A stretch of DNA of 28,528 nucleotides from a virus. Of this stretch, positions 12,157-18,770 are shown piece after piece (position 1 is the stretch's first letter; every line of letters starts with the position of its first letter). Location of the stretch: the IMG/VR virus record IMGVR_UViG_3300043429_000647, positions 1 to 28,528 of that record; one strand, 5' to 3'. The notes under the pieces are model-generated. The model was not told where the DNA came from. It did no database searches and worked only from the letters and a program-made list of their open reading frames with translations. A program made the position numbers and the translations under genes.

Positions 12157-12630
12157 ATGAGCGAGACCGAAACAGAAACCAACCCAGACGCCCCAGCAAC
12201 CGGAACGGAAGCCGCAGTCTGCGCCGACATTGCGCGGAGGCAGCGGCGCGGAATCGCCAAGTATGGGAAAACGGTAATGGCTAACGATTTGCCGTTTCTC
12301 CAGTGGCTTCAGCACTTTTACGAGGAACTGCTAGACGCGGCGGTGTATGCCAAACGAATCCTGACCGACCCTAACAATGAAAACCAAACTCAAAATCACT
12401 CTAGCGCTTCTGGCGTATTGCCTAGCAATCCCGGCACTGTGCGCATTCCTCGCAAACCGGGAGGCGGACGCAAGCCGCTCGTCTGCCCAAGCTGCGGAGG
12501 CGTCAAAACCATTGGAAGCTCGATGAAGGACGGCGTGCCCATCAAGCGGTGCAAGGTCTGCGGACATGTGCGCAAACGCTATCCCCACCTTGCCTATGGC
12601 AAAGCCGCCGCGAAACTGGAAGGAAACTGA
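12157..12630 (+). CDS. Phage protein with DIARRQxxGIxKYG domain fused to a zinc ribbon
   Basis: A 157-residue protein. Residues 20-68 (CADIARRQRRGIAKYGKTV..., LQWLQHFYEELLDAAVYAKR) match a frequent small phage protein family of unknown role with MazG-like helix pairs. Residues 100-140 are a basic zinc ribbon with C110/C113 and C132/C135. The linker between the two domains (75-95) overlaps another open frame with a signal-peptide look (12377), so the fusion may be recent or a product of frame wandering. The start ATG 12157 follows CACCCTAACAC; TTGACA at 12113-12118 may belong to a promoter. Confidence 0.7.
   Translation: MSETETETNPDAPATGTEAAVCADIARRQRRGIAKYGKTVMANDLPFLQWLQHFYEELLDAAVYAKRILTDPNNENQTQNHSSASGVLPSNPGTVRIPRKPGGGRKPLVCPSCGGVKTIGSSMKDGVPIKRCKVCGHVRKRYPHLAYGKAAAKLEGN
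12377..12526 (+). CDS. Overlapping ORF with signal-peptide-like N-terminus
   Basis: Within the 12157 gene, ATG 12377 opens another frame of 49 residues: MKTKLKITLALLAYCLAIPA, then LCAFLANREADASR and an Ala/Ser/Glu tail. A positively charged start followed by about 18 hydrophobic residues is what a secreted or membrane peptide looks like, and the start follows CCCTAACA like many real starts here. But the host frame across the same bases also looks real (RIPRKPGGGRKPLVCPSCG). Either the two overlap, or one is chance. Confidence 0.3.
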   Translation: MKTKLKITLALLAYCLAIPALCAFLANREADASRSSAQAAEASKPLEAR

Positions 12631-12787
12631 AATCAAGACATGCGCCTGCTGCGGCAACACATTCTGGCCATGCCCCACTGCCCGATGGGAGCGATGGGCA
12701 AACCGCACGCACTGCGCAGCCTGCGCCCCAACCGTCGCCAGATGGACCGACAGGAGGTTCATCAGCCCGACGAAGCGGGGGCGCTAA
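12596..12787 (+). CDS. Small zinc-finger protein
   Basis: A 63-residue basic protein, MAKPPRNWKETEIKTCACCG, then NTFWPC...THCAAC, ending TDRRFISPTKRGR. C16 with C18/C19, and C40/C43, could bind one zinc ion. It overlaps the end of the 12157 gene by 35 bp in another frame. It looks like a nucleic-acid-binding microprotein, but no family is identified. Confidence 0.6.
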   Translation: MAKPPRNWKETEIKTCACCGNTFWPCPTARWERWANRTHCAACAPTVARWTDRRFISPTKRGR

Positions 12788-12793
12788 CAATCT

Positions 12794-12894
12794 CCCGCGT
12801 ATCACTCGCCCCGGATCGTGTTGATCCGGCAGGGATCCTCTAACCAATAGAAAGGTCAGGCAGACGAAAAATCACCCCTGAGAGGATACGCGGG
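12794..12894 (+). ncRNA. Candidate branched structured RNA in the 12788-12924 gap
   Basis: Four mutually compatible helices can be drawn. P1 is CCCGCGTA (12794-12801) with TACGCGGG (12887-12894). P2 is the perfect hairpin CCGGATC-GTGTT-GATCCGG (12811-12829). P3 is TCCTCT (12836-12841) with AGAGGA (12881-12886), stacked directly on the 3' side of P1. P4 is CAGG (12857-12860) with CCTG (12877-12880). Together they form a three-way junction of 101 nt, 30 nt upstream of ATG 12925. There is no T-run, so it is not a terminator. It could be a cis-regulatory leader or a small RNA. No known class is recognised. Confidence 0.45.
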
Positions 12895-12924
12895 CAAACT
12901 GTCCCACTAACAAAAACCGAAACC

Positions 12925-13128
12925 ATGAAACGAACCAAGAAACAACTCGCCGAAAGAAAAGCCAAGGCCGCGGAAATCGCGGCAATGTACAACACCGTTG
13001 CCAATGGGGGGAGGATGCAGGAAAATAACGGATTCGCCGGCAGCAAGGCGTGGCAAGAAAGCGATGGTCCAACGCTCGCGGATTCACTTCTTGATTTCCG
13101 CGCAATCCCCGCCCCGAAAAAGCCATGA
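12925..13128 (+). CDS. Small basic hypothetical protein
   Basis: A 67-residue protein: a lysine-rich helix MKRTKKQLAERKAKAAEIAA, then a polar middle and LADSLLDFRAIPAPKKP. The start ATG 12925 follows ACTAACAAAAACCGAAACC, the A-rich leader type of this phage, and lies 30 nt after the structured-RNA candidate. The stop overlaps the next start by ATGA. Family not recognised. Confidence 0.65.
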   Translation: MKRTKKQLAERKAKAAEIAAMYNTVANGGRMQENNGFAGSKAWQESDGPTLADSLLDFRAIPAPKKP

Positions 13129-13322
13129 AACTCGCCCTAGTCACCCTAACACTTGCGATGCCGTCTTGCATCAGCACGGTGCCGCTCACGCTGTCGGGAT
13201 CCTACATCCTCCCCGGAGGTAAAGGCGTCGTCGCCATCAGCATCCCGCTTCGCCCAGCGCTCCCGCAGCCGCAGCAGGTCGCGGAGCCGCAAGCCGAACT
13301 CATTCCGGAGGCAACGAAATGA
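13125..13322 (+). CDS. Small secreted protein, probable lipoprotein
   Basis: A 65-residue protein. MKLALVTLTLAMPSC is a short signal peptide ending in a possible lipobox with Cys15, although Pro at -2 is unusual. The rest is beta-like, then a proline- and glutamine-rich tail. Size and Pro-rich tail would fit an outer-membrane spanin, and the endolysin lies 0.8 kb downstream, but no overlapping inner-membrane partner is seen. ATGA overlap on both sides. Confidence 0.55.
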   Translation: MKLALVTLTLAMPSCISTVPLTLSGSYILPGGKGVVAISIPLRPALPQPQQVAEPQAELIPEATK

Positions 13323-13663
13323 CAACGGACGAAATTATTGTATTCGTGGAGGCGTGGCATGACGTTGCCGCGGAAGTCCACGCTAACGCAAAAGCTAAGG
13401 GCTTCTGGGACAAGGAGCGAAACGACGGGGAGTCTCTCGCACTCATCCATTCCGAGGTGTCCGAAGCACTGGAAGCGCTCCGCAAAGGCAACCCGCCGGA
13501 CGACAAGATTCCGGCTTACTCCGGAGCCGAGGCTGAGCTTGCGGACGTCGTCATCCGCATCATGGACCTAGCAGCAGGACGAGGATGGCACATCGCGGGC
13601 GCAATCTGCGAGAAGATCAGGCACAACGCCACCCGCGAACGGCTGCATGGAAAGGAGTTTTGA
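13319..13663 (+). CDS. MazG-like nucleotide pyrophosphohydrolase
   Basis: A 114-residue protein. HANAKAKGFWD (21-31) precedes the catalytic ALIHSEVSEALEALR with E46 and E49. A second metal-binding set is E73/D76 in EAELADVVIRIMD, followed by GRGWHI and HGKEF. This is the all-alpha NTP pyrophosphohydrolase type common in phages, expected to hydrolyse (d)NTPs or alarmone-like nucleotides. The start overlaps the previous stop, with TTCCGGAGGCAACGAA before it. Confidence 0.8.
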   Translation: MTTDEIIVFVEAWHDVAAEVHANAKAKGFWDKERNDGESLALIHSEVSEALEALRKGNPPDDKIPAYSGAEAELADVVIRIMDLAAGRGWHIAGAICEKIRHNATRERLHGKEF

Positions 13664-13666
13664 CCT

Positions 13667-13936
13667 ATGTTTTTCTGCAAAGACCAAGACCAAAGCGTGA
13701 GTTTGGATGCATTTCAGGAGAGGCTCCGACAGACTCAACAGGTCCACGCCGACAACGCCGACACCCTCGCCGCCGCACTGCGGCTCATTGCCGACATCCG
13801 CGAGGCAGCAGGCGACCCCGAGGGTAAACTGATGCAGGACGAACTGGTGGAGAGGATCCGCCGGATGCGGAAGGCTCTCGAAAAAATACAAGCACTCCCA
13901 GTTGTTAGACATTTAGCCGAAGAAGCACTCAAATGA
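13667..13936 (+). CDS. Small coiled-coil hypothetical protein
   Basis: An 89-residue, mostly helical protein with heptad character: DAFQERLRQTQQVHADNADT, then LRLIADIREAAG and DELVERIRRMRKALEKIQAL. No membrane segment. It starts 3 bp after the MazG-like stop with GGAG upstream, and overlaps the endolysin start. It may be structural or regulatory; family not recognised. Confidence 0.65.
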   Translation: MFFCKDQDQSVSLDAFQERLRQTQQVHADNADTLAAALRLIADIREAAGDPEGKLMQDELVERIRRMRKALEKIQALPVVRHLAEEALK

Positions 13937-14499
13937 CTCAACAGCAGATCAAAGACATGCAGGCCCGCATCGGAGTCGTCGCTGACGGCTTCTGGGGTCC
14001 GCGCTCCATCGCCGCATGCAAAGCGCACCTGATGCGGATGATGCCAAAACCGAACCCGTGGCCCGCGACAGACCAGCGGAGCCTGCAACGGTTTTATGGG
14101 AGTCCGGGCGATGAGTCGCGGCTGGTCAATATCTCCGTCATCGGTCTTGGGATGCAGTACGAGGGCATTCCCGTAAAAACCGTGCGATGCCACAGACTCG
14201 TCAAGGAGTCGCTGACCCTGATTCTCCGAGAAATCTGGCAGTCCCGCTTTGCCTACATCCTCAAGCAGTACGAAGGATGTTACAACAATCGCCCGATGCG
14301 CGGCGGATCGCTGCCAAGCCTGCACGCACGAGGCGCCGCCATCGACTTCTGCGCCGCCACCAACGGCAACCAGACCGCATGGCCCGCCCGCGCCACCATG
14401 CCGCTCGAAGTCATGGAGATCTTCGCCCGCCACGGATGGGTCGCGGCGGGGGCGTTCTGGGGTCGTGATGCCATGCATTTCCAAGCAACGCGACCATGA
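13933..14499 (+). CDS. Endolysin, M15-type zinc peptidase
   Basis: A 188-residue protein. The N-terminus (ARIGVVADGFWGPRSIAACKAHL, 11-33) resembles a peptidoglycan-binding repeat. The C-terminal catalytic part has SLHARGAAIDF (H131, D138) and WGRDAMHFQ (H182), the zinc ligands of M15 D-Ala-D-Ala/L-Ala-D-Glu peptidases used as phage endolysins. It would cut peptide cross-links of the cell wall. There is no signal sequence, so a holin is needed; small membrane proteins lie downstream (14735) and further away (16541, 26338). Confidence 0.85.
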   Translation: MTQQQIKDMQARIGVVADGFWGPRSIAACKAHLMRMMPKPNPWPATDQRSLQRFYGSPGDESRLVNISVIGLGMQYEGIPVKTVRCHRLVKESLTLILREIWQSRFAYILKQYEGCYNNRPMRGGSLPSLHARGAAIDFCAATNGNQTAWPARATMPLEVMEIFARHGWVAAGAFWGRDAMHFQATRP

Positions 14500-14738
14500 G
14501 CATCGGGACCACAACACGCACAAAGGCATCACGAAAGGCAAAGCGTTGCTCATGGTGCGGCGAAACGATCCAAATCGGGCAACCGAAGGTTTCATTTCGT
14601 GGACTTGAGGATGGGGAATTTTACACCCTGCATCAACATCCAGAATGCCACGACGCGCAGCGCAGATGGCCCTTTGATCAAGACATTCCGGATCTGCACG
14701 TCATGCAGAGAGGCTCAACAGAATACCGAGACGAATGA
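14496..14738 (+). CDS. Small zinc-binding protein
   Basis: An 80-residue protein with a basic N-terminus, C18-x2-C21 (CSWCGETI) and H46/H48/C51 (HQHPEC), a typical C2HC zinc site of small phage proteins. It overlaps the endolysin and the next gene by ATGA. Placement in the lysis region does not by itself show a lysis role. Confidence 0.7.
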   Translation: MSIGTTTRTKASRKAKRCSWCGETIQIGQPKVSFRGLEDGEFYTLHQHPECHDAQRRWPFDQDIPDLHVMQRGSTEYRDE

Positions 14739-14995
14739 ACATTCTGAATCTCCCTCAGTCGCTGACGCTGATTGTCTTGACCATCGGCATTTTCCTTTCA
14801 ATAAAGTTGCTGAAGGGGGTTCGTCAGCTTCAAAAAGCCAACAGGGCGTACCGGGATGCGCTTTGGAAAATCCGATTCTGCAACGAAGAATCTCCAGTCC
14901 TGACGTATCAAGAGATGGAGTCGATTGCCTTGAAGGCACTGACCGAAAATGAAACTGAGCGATACGCAGCAACCTTGACCGAAAACAAAGAATGA
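14735..14995 (+). CDS. Small single-pass membrane protein, holin or spanin candidate
   Basis: An 86-residue protein with one hydrophobic segment at residues 9-26 (SLTLIVLTIGIFLSIKLL), then a basic and helical soluble part ending in EIC-type polar residues (TENETERYAATLTENKE). One transmembrane segment, a short outside part and position two genes after the endolysin make it a holin or inner-membrane spanin candidate. Topology cannot be settled from sequence. ATGA overlaps at both ends. Confidence 0.6.
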   Translation: MNILNLPQSLTLIVLTIGIFLSIKLLKGVRQLQKANRAYRDALWKIRFCNEESPVLTYQEMESIALKALTENETERYAATLTENKE

Positions 14996-15138
14996 CCTGC
15001 ACCTACTGCGATAATCCAATCCTCGCCGGACACCCGTCAGTTCCCGATCAATACGGGGAAAATGGCGAACGGATGCACCTCGACTGCGCCGTCAAACTAC
15101 AAGAGGGAGACGAACTCAATCGTGACCTTGAAGACTAG
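14992..15138 (+). CDS. 48-residue zinc-ribbon microprotein
   Basis: Reads MTCTYCDNPILAGHPSVPDQ, then ERMHLDCAVKLQEGDELN. C3/C6 with H29/C32 form a CxxC...HxxC zinc site at the very N-terminus. It overlaps the membrane-protein stop (ATGA) and ends with TAG just before the next ATG (15140). It is clearly part of the operon; its partner is unknown. Confidence 0.7.
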   Translation: MTCTYCDNPILAGHPSVPDQYGENGERMHLDCAVKLQEGDELNRDLED

Positions 15139-15139
15139 A

Positions 15140-15394
15140 ATGAACAACACAGACACTGACTTCTCAAAGCTAGGGATCGATAGCCTCGACTACCTCGACG
15201 AAACCGCACAGAACGGATCAGCAGAAGCCAGCTTCCAAGCATGGTGGATCCGAGTCGGCAGCAGAATCCAGCCACCAAGTCCGTGCGCAAGCAGGCGAAG
15301 AAGACCGCCAAGTGCGAGCGCTGCAATGGGCAGGGGTTTGTTGAGACCCCCAGCGCAATCAACCCCGGCAGGACGTTCCGGGTGCTGTGCGTGA
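15140..15394 (+). CDS. Doubtful ORF, start coding-like, end probably a shadow
   Basis: ATG 15140 follows the previous TAG directly and reads MNNTDTDFSKLGIDSLDYLD, then ETAQNGSAEASFQAWW. After about residue 40 it turns into an Arg/Pro/Ser-rich run while a different frame encodes a clean zinc ribbon (15241). The first part looks real. Either the gene truly overlaps the next one by about 150 bp, or an indel near 15250-15275 has split a single protein of about 87 residues. Confidence 0.4.
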   Translation: MNNTDTDFSKLGIDSLDYLDETAQNGSAEASFQAWWIRVGSRIQPPSPCASRRRRPPSASAAMGRGLLRPPAQSTPAGRSGCCA

Positions 15395-15405
15395 GTTGCA
15401 ACTGA
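15241..15405 (+). CDS. 54-residue zinc-ribbon protein
   Basis: MVDPSRQQNPATKSVRKQAK, then CERCNGQGFVETP...VLCVSCN. C25/C28 and C50/C53 give a DnaJ-like CxxCxGxG...CxxC zinc ribbon. ATG 15241 opens inside the 15140 frame; alternatively it is the C-terminal half of that protein after a frameshift. The coding signal of the ribbon itself is strong. Confidence 0.6.
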   Translation: MVDPSRQQNPATKSVRKQAKKTAKCERCNGQGFVETPSAINPGRTFRVLCVSCN

Positions 15406-15410
15406 TGCGC

Positions 15411-15457
15411 AAAAGCGCCCGCTTGCACTAGCAAAAGCCCGCGACTAACGGAAAAGC
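15411..15457 (+). repeat. Three AAAAGC direct repeats upstream of the small terminase
   Basis: AAAAGC starts at 15411, 15433 and 15452 (spacing 22 and 19 bp), the first two followed by a CCGC-containing stretch. The first copy is also part of the hairpin GCGC-AAAA-GCGC. Repeats next to the small terminase gene are where pac or cos recognition sites are often found, so this is a candidate terminase-binding site. The copies are short. Confidence 0.3.
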
Positions 15458-15480
15458 CAACTCGCAAACAATCCGCAATC

Positions 15481-16032
15481 ATGAAAGGCCCCGGCAATTC
15501 CCTGTTCCACCGCGTCACCGAGGCGGGACTCATGGACGCAACCATGGAACGCTTCCGCGCCGGGGAAACGCTCGCATCCGTTGCCGCATGGCTGACTGAG
15601 CAGGGAGTCAGCACCGACATCGCCCAGACCCACCGATTCAAGCGGTCGCACTACGACGACTGGATGATGGAGAAGGCGGGGATTGAAGTGAAGCCGGAAG
15701 AGGCGGGCGATGTCAATCTGGACACCATCAAGAGGCTCAGCGTCATCCTTAACCGGGAAGCCCGCGGCTTGTCAGGCATGGCGGAAATCTCCCGCTTCGT
15801 CCAGACCTTTGCCCGGTTCCACGAAATCCTCATGAGCCGGAAATCCGACATGCGCGCAGAGCACGACGCCCGCCGGAAAATGGCTATGCGCATCCTTGAC
15901 ATGCTCGACAGCGAAGAACGCCTCGCCAAGGTCAAGGACGCGGACAGCCAAGCCAGAGCCGAGGGGCTTGAGGCGCGGATTGCTAACATCTCCGAACGCA
16001 TCTGGGGAGATGTGTTTGGCAAGGCAGCATGA
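15481..16032 (+). CDS. Terminase small subunit (DUF3486, Mu gp27-like)
   Basis: A 183-residue protein. Residues 10-60 hold a helix-turn-helix-like DNA-binding part (VTEAGLMDATMERFRAGETL, ASVAAWLTEQGVSTD, RFKRSHYDDW). Residues 75-180 are long helices, likely the oligomerisation region (RREARGL..., ILDMLDSEERLAKVKDADSQ). Pattern and position ahead of terminase and a DUF935 portal fit Mu-type small terminases, which recognise the packaging site and hand DNA to the large subunit. A/C-rich leader without a Shine-Dalgarno sequence. Confidence 0.75.
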   Translation: MKGPGNSLFHRVTEAGLMDATMERFRAGETLASVAAWLTEQGVSTDIAQTHRFKRSHYDDWMMEKAGIEVKPEEAGDVNLDTIKRLSVILNREARGLSGMAEISRFVQTFARFHEILMSRKSDMRAEHDARRKMAMRILDMLDSEERLAKVKDADSQARAEGLEARIANISERIWGDVFGKAA

Positions 16033-16268
16033 AACCAGACACCTACTTCCGCCACTCCGGACGACCGCCATGCACTCCAAACGCCACCAACGCGAGCGGC
16101 AGCGCATCGCCGCCTTCCGCTTCCAATGCCGCAACGGGCGCAGAGCCTGCCCAGCACTCTGGCGATATATCGGAGCCGCTCACGCATGGCGTAATCGGAT
16201 CAAATGGCAAATCATCTTCGCATCATTGCACGCATAAGCGCAGAGGCAGGCCCAGAAAATCACCCTAA
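16029..16268 (+). CDS. Disordered protein with C-terminal AT-hook-like KRRGRPRK
   Basis: A 79-residue protein, Ser/Ala/Pro-rich and low-complexity, ending HHCTHKRRGRPRKSP; RGRP flanked by basic residues is the AT-hook core for minor-groove binding. It overlaps the small terminase stop (ATGA) and ends Ser-Pro-TAA. A second open frame, ATG 16070 to TAA about 16237, codes an Arg/Trp-rich 55-residue peptide over the same bases, and I cannot exclude that this one is used. The ATGA junction favours the longer frame. Confidence 0.5.
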   Translation: MKPDTYFRHSGRPPCTPNATNASGSASPPSASNAATGAEPAQHSGDISEPLTHGVIGSNGKSSSHHCTHKRRGRPRKSP

Positions 16269-16280
16269 CCAACCAACCAC

Positions 16281-16544
16281 ATGACCGAGACGACCAACAC
16301 AGGCAAAACCACAATCATCGAGCCGTTTCCTTGTAGCACCCTGCCGCCACCACCGAAGCCTGCGGACATTGCTGCGGCTGGCGAGTACTTCCGCGATGGC
16401 GTCAAGCAGCTACTTAACTGGTACGCAGGCAACGCCTTGTTTTTCGCGGGCGGAAACAAGCCGGCCCAGCTCGAAGCCGCAGCAAACGGCGCGAAAAAAG
16501 GCATCGCCGAATGGGAGTCGGGTAACTCGGGGCAGTTGCCATGA
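16281..16544 (+). CDS. Small hypothetical protein
   Basis: An 87-residue protein: a flexible start MTETTNTGKTTIIEPFP with PPPPKP, then helices DIAAAGEYFRDGVKQLLNWY and AQLEAAANGAKKGIAEWESG. The start follows AATCACCCTAACCAACCAAC, sharing its first 12 bp with the repeat before 5804 and 6131. It lies between small terminase and terminase. Function unknown. Confidence 0.65.
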   Translation: MTETTNTGKTTIIEPFPCSTLPPPPKPADIAAAGEYFRDGVKQLLNWYAGNALFFAGGNKPAQLEAAANGAKKGIAEWESGNSGQLP

Positions 16545-16705
16545 CGCTAAAGATATTGGAGTTAGCTATGTGCGCCGCGTTCAATGCCGCGTCTGGCTAC
16601 AATTTACACAGGGCACTAACACTTGAACAGGATGCAGACAGCATTATTTCCGGCTGGATCATTGTTGCTTCGTCGTTAGTGCTAACATTAACAGTAAAAC
16701 CCTAA
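16541..16705 (+). CDS. 54-residue membrane protein
   Basis: Reads MTLKILELAMCAAFNAASGY, then a polar middle and the hydrophobic segment SGWIIVASSLVLTLTV near the C-terminus. One transmembrane helix is likely. ATGA overlap with the previous gene. Its TTA/CTA-rich leucine codons differ from its neighbours. It ends Pro-TAA inside CCCTAAC. It may be a small holin-type or superinfection protein; no family is identified. Confidence 0.55.
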   Translation: MTLKILELAMCAAFNAASGYNLHRALTLEQDADSIISGWIIVASSLVLTLTVKP

Positions 16706-16713
16706 CAACTGCC

Positions 16714-16818
16714 ATGAGCAAGAAACCAAAACCAAAGAAAGCGCCACGGGTGCTAGTGCTGACCGCCAGTAACCCGCCAGTGAAGCCAGGGTTCTCGGGA
16801 GGGCCTTGGTTCTTCTGA
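16714..16818 (+). CDS. 34-residue Lys/Pro-rich microprotein
   Basis: MSKKPKPKKAPRVLVLTASN, then PPVKPGFSGGPWFF. The start ATG 16714 follows CCCTAACAACTGCC, the usual leader type. The basic start and the aromatic end suggest a peptide that binds an acidic partner or membrane, but that is speculation. It is short enough to be chance; leader and fit between neighbours support it. Confidence 0.45.
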   Translation: MSKKPKPKKAPRVLVLTASNPPVKPGFSGGPWFF

Positions 16819-16830
16819 CATGACCATTAC

Positions 16831-17079
16831 ATGACTGATACCCCACAAGACAAACCACTGTCGGAGATGTCCGCCGACGAGCTAATCCAGTGGCTTGAGG
16901 CCCGCGGATTCGGCTGGTCTCTGGACCATACCGGGCACCTGATTGAGGCGAGGATATGGGATTGGCCTAACGTCGTGGGACGATACCGCCCCGCAAAGGT
17001 TGAGCCACTGGCACGCATGATCCGCGCCGCGATGCTGGGCATGACCGAAGAGCAACTCAGCCGGACACCTAACGGCTAG
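16831..17079 (+). CDS. Small hypothetical protein before terminase
   Basis: An 82-residue protein: LSEMSADELIQWLEARGFGW at residues 10-29, then DHTGHLIEARIWDWPNVVGR and a helix LARMIRAAMLGMTEEQL. It ends with TAG 4 bp before the terminase start. It looks like a compact alpha/beta protein. Family not recognised; a packaging accessory role would be inference from place only. Confidence 0.65.
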   Translation: MTDTPQDKPLSEMSADELIQWLEARGFGWSLDHTGHLIEARIWDWPNVVGRYRPAKVEPLARMIRAAMLGMTEEQLSRTPNG

Positions 17080-17083
17080 CACA

Positions 17084-18709
17084 ATGCCCGCACTCAAGCT
17101 CCGCACATATCAGCTTCCCGTCTTTCTCTTCCGCGGGAAGTTTCTGTTAGTGGAGTTTGCGCGGCAGACTGGGAAGAGCTTCACGCTAGCAAACTGGGCA
17201 GTAGCCCGGATGCTTGAGCGGCTGGCAAAGCATCCTTCGTGGCTCATCGTCGTCATCAGCAACAGCCGCGCCAACGGGGTTGAGTTTGGCCAGAAGATTT
17301 CCGATGTCCTAACGACCGTTAAGGAGGTGGATAGCTTCCTTCGCGAGGAACCGGATGCCGTCACCGATGGCGACCGCGAAGCGCTAGGAGGCGACCCCAT
17401 CGAAGTCGAGGACTTCTTTCAGCGCATGGAACTGCGGATTGGCAACAGGCGAGGGCGCATCCTCGTGCTGGCTGCCAGTCCGCGGACGGCACGCGGTTTC
17501 TCCGGGGATCTGATCCTTGACGAATTCGCCTTCCATGAGCACGCGGAGCGCATATGGGACGCCGCGGAACCTATCATATCCGCCAACCCTGAATTCGTTG
17601 TTAGGATTGCCAGCACGCACAACGGGGACGGCACCCTTTTCAATCGGTGGATCAAGGAGGGGAAGCTGCCGTCGTTTTCCGTGCGCCGCTCCGACGCCTG
17701 GCACATGGGACGCGGCAGCAAGCAGCACCTAGACGCCTTCGCGGACCGCTGGCGCAAGCTGGACCCCAAAGCATGCGAGGCGTGGCTGGCTCGCTCCGGC
17801 GGTGAGGCGCAACCACAGGACCGAATTGTTATCGGGAGCCTCCACCGCATCAACGAAGACGGGACACCCGCGGAAGTCACCCCCGAGGAACGGGAGGCGG
17901 AAGCCGGCTTCGAGCGGCAGACGTACCGCCAAAACTACGAGAATGAGCCATACCATGGCGACAACCTGCCCTTCTTAAGCTGGGACTTGATCAGCCGCAG
18001 CATGACCGCACCCGCGTTTGCGCCGGACCAGCAGGCATGGGCAGACAGCACCCTTGCAAGCCTCACCAGGCACCACGGCAACGCCTCGCTCTACGTTGGG
18101 CAGGACTTCGCCCGAAACGGGGACTTGTCGGTGGTGTCCGTCCTAGCAGAATCCCAAGGCTCCTGCGTCCACGTTGCACGGCTGGAAATGCGCGACCAGA
18201 CGACGCCCCACCAACGCCGACAGATGGAGCGGCTGATGGCGACCGTGGGCGGACGCATCCAGCGGGTCGTCATGGACATGACTGGAAACGGCACCGGGCT
18301 TTCGGATGAGTTGGCGGAGCGGTACGGCAGTCTGATTCTCCCTGTCCATTTTGCCAGCACCGTGCCCCTTGATGACGTGCTGAGGACATCGGGCGACAAG
18401 CGGGCAACCATGCTGATTTCGGAGCGGATGGCAGTGGATTTGCAGCGCAGCATGGAGGACGGCAAGATTTCCCTGCCCCATGACGACGCACTCCGCGAGG
18501 ACATGCGCAAACCGTGCCGCGTCATCCGTGGGAGCCGGGTGCTGGTGGCAGCAGCCAAGGACTCTAACGACCACGCGGACAGGTTCTGGTCGATCGCCCT
18601 CGCGCTCCATGGGTACTTCACCGACGGCCTCGGCGGCTGGGACATGGCAGACCTCAATGCGGTTGAGGTCGGCGCACCTGAGTTTGACGGGTTTTTCTCG
18701 CGGTGGTGA
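17084..18709 (+). CDS. Terminase large subunit (Mu gp28-like)
   Basis: A 541-residue packaging motor. The ATPase part has Walker A ARQTGKS (26-32), Walker B LILDEFAF (143-150) and the coupling motif ASTHNGDG (176-183). The RNase-H-fold nuclease part has QDFARNGDLSV (D341, D347), VVMDMTGNGTG (D398) and DHADRFW (D499) as metal-binding acids. Length and order match phage large terminases. It would cut concatemeric DNA and pump it through the portal (19397). The start ATG 17084 lies behind TAGCACA, with no Shine-Dalgarno sequence. Confidence 0.92.
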   Translation: MPALKLRTYQLPVFLFRGKFLLVEFARQTGKSFTLANWAVARMLERLAKHPSWLIVVISNSRANGVEFGQKISDVLTTVKEVDSFLREEPDAVTDGDREALGGDPIEVEDFFQRMELRIGNRRGRILVLAASPRTARGFSGDLILDEFAFHEHAERIWDAAEPIISANPEFVVRIASTHNGDGTLFNRWIKEGKLPSFSVRRSDAWHMGRGSKQHLDAFADRWRKLDPKACEAWLARSGGEAQPQDRIVIGSLHRINEDGTPAEVTPEEREAEAGFERQTYRQNYENEPYHGDNLPFLSWDLISRSMTAPAFAPDQQAWADSTLASLTRHHGNASLYVGQDFARNGDLSVVSVLAESQGSCVHVARLEMRDQTTPHQRRQMERLMATVGGRIQRVVMDMTGNGTGLSDELAERYGSLILPVHFASTVPLDDVLRTSGDKRATMLISERMAVDLQRSMEDGKISLPHDDALREDMRKPCRVIRGSRVLVAAAKDSNDHADRFWSIALALHGYFTDGLGGWDMADLNAVEVGAPEFDGFFSRW

Positions 18710-18720
18710 CTCGCAAGAAA

Positions 18721-18734
18721 AACGAAAATAAGTG
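18721..18734 (+). promoter_or_regulatory. 14-bp element shared with 289-302, possible promoter or operator
   Basis: AACGAAAATAAGTG sits in the 61-bp gap after terminase and recurs at 289-302 before the early cluster. Both copies are followed by a GGAC and G-rich stretch. About one such 14-bp repeat is expected by chance in a window of this size, so its weight comes only from both copies being intergenic and upstream of gene starts. Confidence 0.3.
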
Positions 18735-18770
18735 TGGACAGATTGGCGGGGTGGTGTAGAGTGTCGGCAC

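Noticed and set aside
13735-14595. 286-codon minus-strand frame opposite the endolysin
   Set aside because: Opposite a confident M15 endolysin; no family resemblance, and an isolated minus-strand gene would cut the operon.
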